From: RGIG9060 sp052173655
Lineage (GTDB): Bacteria; Spirochaetota; Spirochaetia; Treponematales; Treponemataceae
Assembly (NCBI GenBank): GCA_052173655.1
Contig: JBQMYD010000002.1
Span: 124,001-188,000 of the forward strand
Length of the DNA stretch: 64,000 nucleotides
Reading direction: 5' to 3'
Part shown: one piece after another, positions 8,446 to 18,104 of the stretch
How positions within the stretch are numbered: position 1 is the stretch's first letter
Layout: each line of letters begins with the position of its first letter
Translations under genes and position numbers: made by a program
Notes under the pieces: generated by a model
Seen by the model: only the letters and a program-made list of their open reading frames with translations
Told to the model about the DNA's origin: nothing
Databases searched by the model: none

Positions 8446-9870
8446 ATGGCAAAAACCGTTGCAGACGTAATGAAGATGATAAAAGAGAATGACATCAAAA
8501 TGGTGGATTTCAAGATGGTAGATATTGACGGTCAATTTAGACACGTTACTATTCCTGCTCAAAGTTTTACTGAAGATATAATGAAGGATGGAGTAGGTTT
8601 TGACGCTTCAAATTACGGATATGCGGTATTGGAAAAATCAGATATGGTTTTTATTCCGGAACCGGATACTGCAATTATGGATCCTTTTTGCAGTGTTTCG
8701 ACTCTTTCAATGACAGGGAATGTTATGGTTATCGATTATCCTGATAACCGACCTCTTGCACAGTATCCGCGTAACATAGTTCTTGCTGCCGAAGAATATA
8801 TGAAAACTACGGGAATTGCAGATGAAATGTTGATTCTTCCCGAATTTGAATTTTACCTTTTTGACAACATTACTTGGAATGTTCAGCATAATTCAATCGG
8901 TGTTGATTTGGATTCTCAACAAGCACCTTGGAATACAGCAGAGCAGGGGCTTGGTAATATTATACGAACACAAAAAGCATACCATGTTGCAAAACCTTTA
9001 GATACCGGTTTTGAATGTCGTAGCGAAATGTGTCTTGAAATTGAAAAGGCAGGAATCCCTATAAAATATCATCATCCGGAAGTCGGTGCTGCAGGTCAAT
9101 TTGAAATTGAACCGAAGCTCGGAAAAATGAGTAAAATGGCAGACGGCACAATGAATATAAAATACATTATAAAAAATGTGGCTGCAAAGTACGGGAAGAC
9201 TGCAACTTTTATGCCTAAGCCCGTTTACGGCGAGGCAGGTAGTGGAATGCATGTTCACATGCTGTTATTAAAAAACGGTCAACCGGTTTTTAGCGATGAT
9301 AACGGTTATTCACATCTTAGCCAAACTGCTCATTTTTTTATGGGAGGTTTGCTAAAGCATATCAATTCTTTGTGTGCGATAACAAATCCGAGTACAAATT
9401 CGTTTAAACGGCTTGTTCCGGGATTTGAGGCTCCCGTTACTGTTGGGTATGCTACTTCAAATCGAAGTGCCGTAATTAGAATTCCGTCTTATGCAAAAAC
9501 TCCGACTATGCGTCGTTTTGAACTGCGTAATCCTGATGCAACTTGTAATCCGTACTTTGCCTATGCAGCAATCCTTATGGCAGGTCTTGATGGAATAAAA
9601 AACAAAATTGATCCGCATAAAAACGGCTGGGGACCTTATGATGTAAACTTGTTTACCTTGAGCGATAAAGAAAAAAAGAAATTGAGGCAACTCCCTTCTC
9701 GCTTGGAAGATGCATTGGATGCCTTAGAAAAAGACAATGCCTACCTTACGGAAGGCGGAGTTTTTCCTAAAGAGCTTTTATCAAATTTTATAAAAGCAAA
9801 AAGAGCCGAATGTGCAAATCTTAATGTAATTCCGCATCCGGCTGAATTTGACAGATATTATAACTGTTAG
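8446..9870 (+). CDS. glnA: Glutamine synthetase, type I
   Basis: This enzyme makes glutamine from glutamate, ammonia and ATP. Seen in order: EFEFYLF near residue 134, the AGQFEIE metal-binding region at 216-222, GSGMHVHMLL at 265-274, NPSTNSFKRLVPGFEAPV at 314-331 with SNRSAVIRIP, and RFELRNPDATCNP at 357-369. Length (474) matches GSI. Where adenylylated enzymes carry NLYDLP, this one has NLF at 401-403, so the target tyrosine is absent and GlnE-type control is unlikely. The first glycine-rich loop is GFDASNYGYA rather than the usual GFDGSS. It has its own strong promoter and appears monocistronic. Confidence 0.95.
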   Translation: MAKTVADVMKMIKENDIKMVDFKMVDIDGQFRHVTIPAQSFTEDIMKDGVGFDASNYGYAVLEKSDMVFIPEPDTAIMDPFCSVSTLSMTGNVMVIDYPDNRPLAQYPRNIVLAAEEYMKTTGIADEMLILPEFEFYLFDNITWNVQHNSIGVDLDSQQAPWNTAEQGLGNIIRTQKAYHVAKPLDTGFECRSEMCLEIEKAGIPIKYHHPEVGAAGQFEIEPKLGKMSKMADGTMNIKYIIKNVAAKYGKTATFMPKPVYGEAGSGMHVHMLLLKNGQPVFSDDNGYSHLSQTAHFFMGGLLKHINSLCAITNPSTNSFKRLVPGFEAPVTVGYATSNRSAVIRIPSYAKTPTMRRFELRNPDATCNPYFAYAAILMAGLDGIKNKIDPHKNGWGPYDVNLFTLSDKEKKKLRQLPSRLEDALDALEKDNAYLTEGGVFPKELLSNFIKAKRAECANLNVIPHPAEFDRYYNC

Positions 9871-9882
9871 CTTAAGTAAAAA

Positions 9883-11313
9883 TTAAAGTTTATCGATTAA
9901 CATTGAGCATTTTCCACTTGGAATAGGCAGAGTTTTTTTCTTTTCACCCAAGATGTTGATCGTAAAATAGTATAATTTTTCACTTTCCATTTGAACTTCC
10001 CAACCTCTGTTGCTTTTGTTGGAAAGAATGGTGATAAGATTGCGTTTAAGACTTAGCTTTTCTATACCCATGATTTCAAGATTAGGAATGACCCAATCTA
10101 CAGTCTTTCTTGGCAAACTTATTTCAAGACCTATTACATTTTCGATCATTAAGGCTATTGTTGATAGACCCGCTCCCAAAATGTGTTTTGAGTGAGGAAA
10201 GTCTTTATCACCGCTTAATTTTGCAAAACCCTCTCGAGTAGGCAGATATGCTTCTTTTAAATCCCCTTTTGAACGGCTATCTTCCGGAAACATTCCGTCC
10301 AACATATAGTAAAGATGCCGTATAGTACATTCTCTTGCCATATCGTAGCGTTGGTATTTTTCAAGACCCTTAATTACTATAAAGTTAAATGCAGGAAAGA
10401 CGCTTCCTCTAAAAGCTTCTCCGTCTTCACTAAATTCCGGATTATCCTGCGAAAGTGTTGGGAACGGATGTTCAGTACCGAATGTTGTAGGATTACTCAA
10501 ATGTTCAATAAGACTTTCAGCCTTATCTTCATTTGGAATTTCTGCAAGCAGAGGAAAAAATCCTGATATAGTTTTTACACCTGTTATATTTTCGTTTTCA
10601 TCCAAGTCATAATAAAAACTTGTTTCGTCATTCCACATAAGGGAGTTTATTCTTGTCTTTAGAGAAAAATACATACGCTTGTAATGAAAGCTCAAATCCT
10701 TGTCGTTTAAAATGTCTCCCAATGCAGACATGTAGAGTGCGTGAATTGCAAGACATGCATTAAAATCGACCGGATATATACAATTTTTTCTAGGCGAATT
10801 AAACATAGTTGAACTTTGAAAAGGAACTCTGTAAAGTCCGTTTTCAGCTTTGAAATTGCTTTCAAGCCATGTAGTGTACTTTTGTAAAACCGGTATTATT
10901 TCTTTTATTCGCTTTTTATTAGCTCCTTTGTGGTAAAGGTTATATTCTGCCCAAGCAAAAAGTGGCAAGCCTATTCCTTCCGGATTTTCTTTTGCACAAA
11001 CCGGTGTACCAGAGTTTAAATCATATCGCCATCGGATTGCTCCGTTTTCCTCTTGATGTTCGTAAAAAAAGTCTATGTTTTTTTCCACATCATAATTCTT
11101 ATTGGAGTAAACAAGAAAAAACGAAGACATTATTGATTCAAATTGATCTAAAATTATGGATCCTTCTTTTGAATAGATAAAAAAACCGTCAGGAGAAACT
11201 TCATTTGTTTTTGGATTAATGCAAGAATCTTGCAGTAAATTCCAGGACTTGTCATAAATGTCTACAAAGTCTTGATCGTAAAAATGGATTTTTGGAAATT
11301 CCCGTTTGTTCAC
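9883..11313 (-). CDS. MGH1/GH63-like (alpha/alpha)6 glycoside hydrolase
   Basis: This 476-residue protein resembles the trehalase/GH63-like superfamily (mannosylglycerate hydrolase MGH1 type). Seen: SMSSFFLVYSNKNY near residue 70, NPEGIGLPLFAWAEYNLY near 115, the aromatic WNDETSFYYDLD near 235, and GSVFPAFNFIVIKGLEKY plus HILGAGLSTIALMIENVIG in the last third. These are typical helix-barrel segments. No signal peptide is visible, so it is probably cytoplasmic and acts on an imported or internal glycoside. The start is GTG after a GAGAG-like site. An extended -10 box (TGaTATACT, minus strand, near 11350) may drive it. The sugar specificity is unknown. Confidence 0.7.
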   Translation of the reverse strand: MNKREFPKIHFYDQDFVDIYDKSWNLLQDSCINPKTNEVSPDGFFIYSKEGSIILDQFESIMSSFFLVYSNKNYDVEKNIDFFYEHQEENGAIRWRYDLNSGTPVCAKENPEGIGLPLFAWAEYNLYHKGANKKRIKEIIPVLQKYTTWLESNFKAENGLYRVPFQSSTMFNSPRKNCIYPVDFNACLAIHALYMSALGDILNDKDLSFHYKRMYFSLKTRINSLMWNDETSFYYDLDENENITGVKTISGFFPLLAEIPNEDKAESLIEHLSNPTTFGTEHPFPTLSQDNPEFSEDGEAFRGSVFPAFNFIVIKGLEKYQRYDMARECTIRHLYYMLDGMFPEDSRSKGDLKEAYLPTREGFAKLSGDKDFPHSKHILGAGLSTIALMIENVIGLEISLPRKTVDWVIPNLEIMGIEKLSLKRNLITILSNKSNRGWEVQMESEKLYYFTINILGEKKKTLPIPSGKCSMLIDKL

Positions 11314-11448
11314 TTTATTTCACTCTCTAAAAATAATTTGTGTGCTAGAGTATATCACATTTTGTTAGAAAAATGTTGAAAATTTTGTAAAAAATTTAAC
11401 TTTTTTACACTTGTTTTTTATTATTTGATAAATTTACATCCTTGTAAG

Positions 11449-13602
11449 TTACCTTTTTATATAAACATCTTTTTTTGAATTGTTAAAATTAATCGTCAAT
11501 TTGTCATCTTTAAGTTCAAATTCGTAAGTACCGTTAATTTCTTTACCGCTGAATGTAATCTTGTTATCACTTATTGAAAATGTAAAATTTTTTGCGGCAG
11601 CAGCCCCCTGATAAGCTGCGTTTTTACCTGTTTCTTCCGGTAAGAATTCAAGATATTTATACTTCATTTCGCTTGGTTTTGAATTTACCCATTTTCCTTC
11701 AATCAGGTTTTCCGGTTGAACGGTATTAGCTGAAGGTGTTTTTTCTTTACCGGTTCCGGCGACATTGTTCGTGCTATTGTTTTTAACCGTTGCAGATTGA
11801 GGTTTTGCATTTTCATTAGAGTGTAAAGTTTTTTCCGAAGATGCAGTGCTGCCAGCTGAAGTTATTTTGCCGTCCGGCTCTGTACTGTTTTGTTCATATT
11901 CATAAAAAAGCCTTATATCTTCGATTTCCGACTTGTGCCTATATTTGAGCAAAAGAGTTTTTGTTTCTGCAAGATAAACATAGCCGGAAGAATTGTAAGA
12001 CTCAAAGCGAGGATCTGTTCTGAACTTAATACCGTATATTTCTATTTTACTGAACGGTTCAATATTTTTCAAAATCATGTAATGAACAGCTCCTGCAGGA
12101 AATTTAGTTGAGATCAAAATTGTACCGTATTCATCTTTATCGTATTTTACCGACTGTGCTGAAGTCCATGCCCAAACAGGTTTGCTGTCTGAATATTTTA
12201 TAAGTTTGAAATGAGGTAAAAAAGCGTTGTCTTTTTTTAAGATGCTGTATAATTCTGCGGCTGTGTTTAGAGTAAGATGTTTTTTTTGCGGTATATTTGA
12301 ATTTACAAGCATAATTCCGGCAGATTTTAAATTTTCATTTCCGCTGATTTTTCCGTATCGGTACATTATGTTTCCGATTGAAACTTGAGTAATTGCACCC
12401 GGTTTTTCTTTGTTTTGAGTGATAAAAAGTTTATCGTTTTCTAAAACTATCGATTTTTCAACGGTTTCGATACATTTTGGAATAAATGCAGCCAAAAGAT
12501 TTGCATTCTTATTGTTTTGCAAAGTCAAATTAGTATAAACCTGTATAATCCCGGATGCTTGAAGTACAGTTGGCAAAAATTCTGTAATTGCAGAAGGAAT
12601 TGAGCATACTTTTGATACAAAAGAAGCATTTTGTGTCATTAAAAAGTCTGCCAAATTATCCGTTTCAAAAATCGATAAGTTTTGTTTTTCTATGGAATAA
12701 TTTGCTTTATATTCCAAGTTTCCTATTTGCATTTCCATTGAAGAGTTCATTTGAACAAGATTATTAAAATAAGGAGCCGTAATAAAAGTTCTGCGAGAAT
12801 CTTTTTTATAAGATTCGGGGATTTTTTCCATTGCATCAATGTAGCGTGATTTTGCTGTCATTTCTGCCATATATGCATTTGCGGCTTGTTCGTTAAAATC
12901 TTGTGCCGGATCAAATTCCGTTTCACATATAAGAGAAATTGTGTTTATATTTTCATTTAAAAGTTCGCTGCTTGCCAACGGATGATTTGCTATAGATTCA
13001 AAGGCAAATTTTGCAACAGGCTCAAAACTTTCGTAGCTTATTGTATTTTTTGCTGATGAAAACAGCATTTGTTTTTCCTGAATTTCCGGGGCCTGTATGG
13101 AAGCAAATTTATTGTTTGATTTCAGAATCATCATTTTTGCAGAAGAATCTGTGATTGTATACGACTTTGAAATTTTGTAAGGCATGTAAAGACTTGAAGA
13201 CGAAGGTATGTTAGCGGTTATATACAAATTGTCATTGTTTTTTCCTGATAGATGGCAAAGTACGGAAACTTTATCCGAAAAATAAAGCGTAAATTCTTTA
13301 TTGCTGTTTTCTGTATAGCTTTCAAATGTAAGAAAAGTTTTTTCTCCCGAATTGGAAAGTAAGTAAGGTTTGTTATTTTTGTCGGAATATATAGTCATTC
13401 CTTTATAAACTACAAAAAATGTGTCTTCATATTGAATTAGATCTTGATTTTCATGTTTGTTTTGTGAGAGAGTTAAACGCAGTTGATAATAATTTTTTGT
13501 AAAAATTGATTGATTTCTAAATTGTAAGGCAAAAATGCCGACAATTATAAAAGCGTAAAGCAGTATAAGACCAAACAATTTTTGAATAGAATGACGTGCC
13601 AT
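11449..13602 (-). CDS. Membrane-anchored protein of unknown function with C-terminal DUF5640/lipocalin-like domain
   Basis: I do not recognise this 717-residue protein. One hydrophobic segment at about residues 10-26 should anchor it with the bulk outside the cytoplasm. Residues 30-570 are strand-rich with no motif I can name. A low-complexity Ser/Thr/Asn linker follows (about 575-630). The last 80 residues begin with EGKWVNS and continue with alternating strands (FTFSISDNKITFSG, YEFELKDDKLTINFNN), a pattern like the small DUF5640/lipocalin-like domains. It is divergent from the TPR lipoprotein gene, with about 55 bases between start codons. An envelope role is inferred. Confidence 0.7.
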   Translation of the reverse strand: MARHSIQKLFGLILLYAFIIVGIFALQFRNQSIFTKNYYQLRLTLSQNKHENQDLIQYEDTFFVVYKGMTIYSDKNNKPYLLSNSGEKTFLTFESYTENSNKEFTLYFSDKVSVLCHLSGKNNDNLYITANIPSSSSLYMPYKISKSYTITDSSAKMMILKSNNKFASIQAPEIQEKQMLFSSAKNTISYESFEPVAKFAFESIANHPLASSELLNENINTISLICETEFDPAQDFNEQAANAYMAEMTAKSRYIDAMEKIPESYKKDSRRTFITAPYFNNLVQMNSSMEMQIGNLEYKANYSIEKQNLSIFETDNLADFLMTQNASFVSKVCSIPSAITEFLPTVLQASGIIQVYTNLTLQNNKNANLLAAFIPKCIETVEKSIVLENDKLFITQNKEKPGAITQVSIGNIMYRYGKISGNENLKSAGIMLVNSNIPQKKHLTLNTAAELYSILKKDNAFLPHFKLIKYSDSKPVWAWTSAQSVKYDKDEYGTILISTKFPAGAVHYMILKNIEPFSKIEIYGIKFRTDPRFESYNSSGYVYLAETKTLLLKYRHKSEIEDIRLFYEYEQNSTEPDGKITSAGSTASSEKTLHSNENAKPQSATVKNNSTNNVAGTGKEKTPSANTVQPENLIEGKWVNSKPSEMKYKYLEFLPEETGKNAAYQGAAAAKNFTFSISDNKITFSGKEINGTYEFELKDDKLTINFNNSKKDVYIKR

Positions 13603-13658
13603 ATTCGTAGTTCACAGTCTATCTGATGATGCGTACAAAATCAATAAGGAATAGGGGA

Positions 13659-15044
13659 ATGAATATCAAAAATTTATTTACAATATTTTTTACAGCTTTT
13701 TTAGCTGTATTTACTATAACCTGTTGTAAAACAACTCCGGATTCTGTTGTTTCTGTAGGGGCAAAGAAAACTCCACAAGTAATTTTTGCTGAAAAACTAC
13801 AAAAAATTCTTGAAAACGGCTCTGTAGAAGATGCTTTGTTGCTTTTTGAAGAAATGCCGGAAAAGTTGAAAAATGATTATAAAATGAATGTTCTTCATGC
13901 TTCTCTTTTAGTTAGTGCCGGTCATCTTGAACAAGCTGAAGTTGTCGTAGATAAATTGCAGAATATTAAACAAAATGGACTTGATGCACTGGTTATCGGA
14001 GTTATGATTGCAAAAAGTCGAGGGGATAACAGGAAAAAAACAGCTCTGTTAAAACAGATTCTTGCAATTGATCCTAAAAATACCGATGCATACGTGGAAT
14101 TGGCAAATGATCAAATGTTCCGTAAAAAATATAAATTGGCTGGAGCTTATTATTTAAAAGCTTTTGAAAGTGATAGGAAAAATACTAATGCGATTATGGG
14201 ATACGGACAGTGTGCCTACTATCAGGGAAAATTCGATGAAGCGAAAAGAGCTTTTAATAATGTAATTGAATTGCAACCTAAAAACTCAATGGCATGGAGC
14301 TATCTTGCAAAACTTGATGCTGAAAACGAAAACTATTCTGCCGCTTCGGAAAATATAAAAAAAGCAATTGAATATGACAATCTTTATCAGGATTACTGGA
14401 TTGATTACGGACGATATCTGTACTTTCAAGGAAAATTTAAAGCAGCTGAAGAAGCTTGGAATAAGGCTGAAAGCATAGACGAAAATAACTTTTTACTTTA
14501 CGTATATCGTTCAAATTTTTATGATCAACAAAACAGATATCCGGAAGCTATAAAAGATTACAAGGCTCTTATTCGTGTAAAACCGGAATATTTTTATGCT
14601 TATGAAGCTTTAGGAATTCTTTATTGGCATGAAGAAAAATGGGAAGAAGCCCGACAGTATTTTCAAAAAGCTTATGAATTGAATCCGAAAAATATTTCAT
14701 ATGCTCTAATGGTAAGTTCTTGCTACATGATGGAAAAAAAAGAAAAAGAGAATAGAAAGTTTATGAGTTTAGTTCTTAAAAATCGTGATATTAATTCCAA
14801 CGAATATAATATACTACGCCTTTACTATGACGGAGTTAATCCTTACGGTGTAGGAGATAAAGTTTCTAAAGAAAATAATTCTTCGTTAAGGGGAAAATAT
14901 CTTTTTTATGTAGGACAATATTTAGATTTGAATGGTGATGATATTAATGCAAAAAAGTATTATGCTGATGTAACAAAAATGCAGTCTCCGATGTTCTTTG
15001 AATATAGAATTGCAGAATGGAGATTGAAAAAAATAGGAAGTTAA
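13659..15044 (+). CDS. TPR-repeat lipoprotein
   Basis: This is a predicted lipoprotein carrying tetratricopeptide repeats, a scaffold for protein-protein contacts. The start at 13659 is chosen because AGGAATAGGGG lies just before it and it gives a clean signal peptide (FLAVFTITC with Cys as the lipid anchor). An in-frame ATG pair at 13626 would add 11 residues. At least six TPR units run from residue 110 to 370, with the usual spacing (for example AYYLKAFESDRKN, AWSYLAKLDAENEN, YEALGILYWHEEKWEEARQYFQKAYELNPKN). The TraB-family gene starts at the very next base, so translation is probably coupled. Partner unknown. Confidence 0.85.
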   Translation: MNIKNLFTIFFTAFLAVFTITCCKTTPDSVVSVGAKKTPQVIFAEKLQKILENGSVEDALLLFEEMPEKLKNDYKMNVLHASLLVSAGHLEQAEVVVDKLQNIKQNGLDALVIGVMIAKSRGDNRKKTALLKQILAIDPKNTDAYVELANDQMFRKKYKLAGAYYLKAFESDRKNTNAIMGYGQCAYYQGKFDEAKRAFNNVIELQPKNSMAWSYLAKLDAENENYSAASENIKKAIEYDNLYQDYWIDYGRYLYFQGKFKAAEEAWNKAESIDENNFLLYVYRSNFYDQQNRYPEAIKDYKALIRVKPEYFYAYEALGILYWHEEKWEEARQYFQKAYELNPKNISYALMVSSCYMMEKKEKENRKFMSLVLKNRDINSNEYNILRLYYDGVNPYGVGDKVSKENNSSLRGKYLFYVGQYLDLNGDDINAKKYYADVTKMQSPMFFEYRIAEWRLKKIGS

Positions 15045-16244
15045 ATGGCACAAACAGAAAAACGCATAAAAATAGGTGAGCGTGAAATTATTTTGATAGG
15101 AACGGCTCATATTTCTCAGGAAAGTATAGATCAGGTTAGAAAAGTAATATCGGATGAAAATCCGGATTTGGTTGCCATAGAACTGGATGACGGGCGACTC
15201 AATGCCATGAAAAATCCTGAAAGTTGGAAGCAGCTTGATATCATAAAAGTACTCAAAGAAAAAAAAGGTTTTGTTTTACTGGCGAATCTTGTATTGGGGT
15301 CTTTTCAACGCCGTATGGGTGCGGATACCGGTGTAAAACCCGGAGAAGAAATGAAAGCTGCTCTTGAAATTTGTGAAGAAAAAGGAATTTCTACCGAAAT
15401 GGTAGATCGCCCTATTCAAACTACACTTCGCAGAGCTTGGGCAAAAAGTTCTTTTTGGGGAAAATGCAAACTTTTAGGTGTTTTGATTTCAAGTGCTTTT
15501 ACAAAAGAGCAGATAAACACGGAAGAGATTGAAAACTTAAAAAATTCTAACGAAATGGATACCATGATGGCAGAACTTGCAGATTATTTGCCCACTGTAA
15601 AGAAAGTTTTGATAGATGAACGTGATTTTTATCTTGCAAGTCATATTTGGCAATGCAAAGGCAACAAGGTTGTTGCTGTTTTGGGTGCGGGGCATTTACC
15701 CGGTGTTGAACAGCACATTGCAAAACTTGCTGCAAATGAAGAAAGTCCGGATACTTCGTCCATAAGTGAAATTCCTAAAAAAAATACTGTAGGCAAGATT
15801 TTTGCATGGGCTATTCCTTTGCTTATTTTGCTTTTAATTATTGCAGGTTTTGTTTTTGGCGGTATGAAAAAAGGCTTGGATTTAACTTTAAGCTGGATTC
15901 TTTGGAACGGTGCTCTTGCCGCTTTTGGTGCTCTTATTGCGGGAGCTCATCCGCTTACTGTTCTTGTAAGTTTTGTAAGTGCCCCTTTGACTTCACTTTG
16001 TCCTTTTATTGGAGTAGGAATTGTTGCAGGAATAGTTCAAGCTTTTATAAAAAAGCCTAAAGTTGCCGATATGGAAAATCTGATGCAGGATTCTTTAACT
16101 TTAAAAGGTTTTTATCGCAACAGAATTTTACGAGTTCTTTTGGTTTTTATTTTATCATCCTTAGGAAGTTCAATAGCAACTTTTGTTGCAGGAATAGATA
16201 TTATTGCAAAACTGACCGAAATTGCAGGAAATCTTCATCGTTAA
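15045..16244 (+). CDS. TraB/PrgY-family membrane protein
   Basis: The N-terminal ~230 residues are a TraB/GumN-type domain with GTAHIS at residues 18-23, ELDDGRLNAM, and GAGHLPGVEQHI near residue 215. The C-terminal 130 residues hold four or five membrane segments. Enterococcal TraB/PrgY proteins lower peptide pheromone activity, and the conserved His and Glu suggest a metallohydrolase fold, but no substrate is known in spirochaetes. An AGGAAG site inside the end of the TPR gene serves as ribosome binding site, so the two genes form one operon. Confidence 0.85.
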   Translation: MAQTEKRIKIGEREIILIGTAHISQESIDQVRKVISDENPDLVAIELDDGRLNAMKNPESWKQLDIIKVLKEKKGFVLLANLVLGSFQRRMGADTGVKPGEEMKAALEICEEKGISTEMVDRPIQTTLRRAWAKSSFWGKCKLLGVLISSAFTKEQINTEEIENLKNSNEMDTMMAELADYLPTVKKVLIDERDFYLASHIWQCKGNKVVAVLGAGHLPGVEQHIAKLAANEESPDTSSISEIPKKNTVGKIFAWAIPLLILLLIIAGFVFGGMKKGLDLTLSWILWNGALAAFGALIAGAHPLTVLVSFVSAPLTSLCPFIGVGIVAGIVQAFIKKPKVADMENLMQDSLTLKGFYRNRILRVLLVFILSSLGSSIATFVAGIDIIAKLTEIAGNLHR

Positions 16245-16266
16245 TAAGGTTCATAGAAAAAACTTA

Positions 16267-16295
16267 TTGTGATGTCAGTGTAAAAAGGCTATAAT
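16267..16295 (+). promoter_or_regulatory. Promoter of paaK, predicted leaderless
   Basis: TTGTGA (16267-16272), a 17-base spacer and TATAAT (16290-16295). The -10 box ends 7 bases before the paaK ATG at 16303. No Shine-Dalgarno sequence is present or possible if transcription starts at the usual distance. Confidence 0.65.
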
Positions 16296-16302
16296 TTTTA
16301 CT

Positions 16303-17610
16303 ATGGCACCGAATTATTATCAAAAAGATTTGGAAACAATGAAAGAAAGTCCTCTTAAGGATTTGCAGAGTAAGAGGTTGGTTGAGCAGTTTAAATATGT
16401 TTATGATAATGTTGAATATTATCGAAATCGATGCAAAGAAGCCGGAGTAAGCCCTGATGATATAAAAGGGCTTCAGGATATTCAAAAAATTCCGTTTACA
16501 CAAAAAGATGATTTACGACAGACGTATCCTTACGGGTTATTTGCAGTTCCTCTAAAGCAAGTTGTAAGACTTCATGCGTCCAGCGGGACAACCGGAAAGC
16601 AAATAGTTGTAGGTTATACTCGCTCGGATTTGGATATTTGGGAAGATATTGCGGCAAGACAACTTGTTGCAGTAGGTGTTACAAGTGATGATTTTGTTCA
16701 TATTGCATACGGATACGGTTTGTTTACCGGGGGGTTCGGTTTGCATGGTGGGGCTACAAAATTGGGCTGTACCGTTATTCCTGTTTCCAGCGGAAATACG
16801 TCAAAACAGCTAACTGTTATGCATGATTTCGGTTCCAGTGTTCTTGCCTGTACTCCAAGCTATGCTGCTTTTTTAGGCGAAACTCTAAAGGAGCAGGGTT
16901 TAGATAAAAGTTGGCTTAGTTTAAAAGCCGGTATTTTTGGTGCAGAACCTTGGACTGAAGAAATGAGGCATGATATTCAAAAATCTCTTGGTTTAAAAGC
17001 TTACGATATTTATGGGCTTACAGAAATTATGGGGCCGGGAGTTGCGTATGAATGTTCTGAACAAAAAGGAATGCATGTAAACGAAGATCATTTTATTGTA
17101 GAAACAATTGATCCTAAAACAGGAAAACAAGTGGTGGATGGAGAAAAGGGAGAGCTTGTTTTTACTTGCCTTACTAAAAAGGCTTTTCCGCTTTTGAGGT
17201 TTAGAACAAAAGATATTGGAGTTCTTAGCAGAGTTCCTTGCCGCTGTGGCAGAACTTTTATTAGAATGAGTAAACCTCTCGGTAGAACGGACGATATGCT
17301 TATCATACGGGGCGTGAATGTATTTCCAAGCCAAATTGAAACTGTTCTTCTTTCCAGCGGTTACACTCCTAATTATCAGATAATAGTAGGCAGGGAAAAT
17401 AACACGGATACATTTGAGGTGAAAGTTGAAATGGCTCCTGAAAAATTCAGTGATGTCGTTTCCGTTGTTCGCCAAGAAGAACTTGATTTACAGAATGAAA
17501 TTCAAAAGATTTTGGGAATAAAACCTAAAGTAAGGCTTGTTGCTCCCAAGTCAATTGAACGTAGCGACGGAAAAGCAAAACGTGTTATCGATACAAGAAA
17601 TTTGATATAA
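16303..17610 (+). CDS. paaK: Phenylacetate-CoA ligase family enzyme
   Basis: This adenylate-forming enzyme joins an aryl acid such as phenylacetate or indoleacetate to CoA, releasing AMP. Seen: the P-loop ASSGTTGKQIVVGYT near residue 92, YGLTEIMGPGVAYEC near 238, FRTKDIGVLSRVPCRCGRT near 305, and the C-terminal lid GRTDDMLIIRGVNVFPSQ. The 435-residue length is typical. In anaerobes this enzyme often works with indolepyruvate oxidoreductase; the iorA gene at the right end of the window and the ACT protein just downstream fit fermentation of aromatic amino acids. Exact substrate unproven. Confidence 0.92.
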   Translation: MAPNYYQKDLETMKESPLKDLQSKRLVEQFKYVYDNVEYYRNRCKEAGVSPDDIKGLQDIQKIPFTQKDDLRQTYPYGLFAVPLKQVVRLHASSGTTGKQIVVGYTRSDLDIWEDIAARQLVAVGVTSDDFVHIAYGYGLFTGGFGLHGGATKLGCTVIPVSSGNTSKQLTVMHDFGSSVLACTPSYAAFLGETLKEQGLDKSWLSLKAGIFGAEPWTEEMRHDIQKSLGLKAYDIYGLTEIMGPGVAYECSEQKGMHVNEDHFIVETIDPKTGKQVVDGEKGELVFTCLTKKAFPLLRFRTKDIGVLSRVPCRCGRTFIRMSKPLGRTDDMLIIRGVNVFPSQIETVLLSSGYTPNYQIIVGRENNTDTFEVKVEMAPEKFSDVVSVVRQEELDLQNEIQKILGIKPKVRLVAPKSIERSDGKAKRVIDTRNLI

Positions 17611-17655
17611 AACGGTTTTTGCTAAATTTTTGTAAAAAATATTGAGGAGGAATAT

Positions 17656-18084
17656 ATGCTTACACAAGTTTCGATTTTTTTGGAAAACAGACCGGGTTCT
17701 TTGGAAGAACTCACACAAACACTTTCAAAAAATAATATTAACATGAGGGCTTTCAGCCTTGCGGATACCTACGATTTCGGTATTGCTCGCACTATTGTAG
17801 ATAATGCCGAGTATGCTGCTGCAATTCTACGCAAAAACAACTATGTTGTAAACTTAACAGAAGTTATAGGGGTTGAAGTTCAAGATAAAGCCGGAGCCCT
17901 CAATAAAATTTTGCAAACGCTAAAAGAAAATAACCAAAATCTTGAATATATGTACGCTTTTATCGGCAGAAAGTCTAATTCAGCATATATGATCATGCGG
18001 ACAACCGACATTGCCTCAAGCGTAAAAGTTCTTGAAAATAAAAAATTTCATCTTGTAAGCTCTGAAGATTTGGCAAACATTTAG
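17656..18084 (+). CDS. Tandem ACT-domain protein
   Basis: This is a 142-residue protein made of two ACT domains (about 1-68 and 70-140). The first begins VSIFLENRPGSLEELTQTL and the second VEVQDKAGALNKILQTL, both with the Gly-Ala/Ser turn of the amino-acid-binding ACT fold. Such proteins often sit beside paaK and iorAB and probably sense amino acids; the ligand is not visible. A strong GAGGAGGA ribosome binding site precedes the ATG, 45 bases after paaK, so the two are likely co-transcribed. Confidence 0.88.
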   Translation: MLTQVSIFLENRPGSLEELTQTLSKNNINMRAFSLADTYDFGIARTIVDNAEYAAAILRKNNYVVNLTEVIGVEVQDKAGALNKILQTLKENNQNLEYMYAFIGRKSNSAYMIMRTTDIASSVKVLENKKFHLVSSEDLANI

Positions 18085-18098
18085 TTCTGTGCTATACT
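18070..18098 (+). promoter_or_regulatory. Promoter of ptsI, predicted leaderless
   Basis: TTGGCA (18070-18075), a 17-base spacer and TATACT (18093-18098) with an extended TGc element. The -10 box ends 6 bases before the ATG at 18105. The -35 box overlaps the 3' end of the ACT gene. The best-formed leaderless candidate in the window. Confidence 0.7.
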
Positions 18099-18104
18099 CG
18101 AAAA

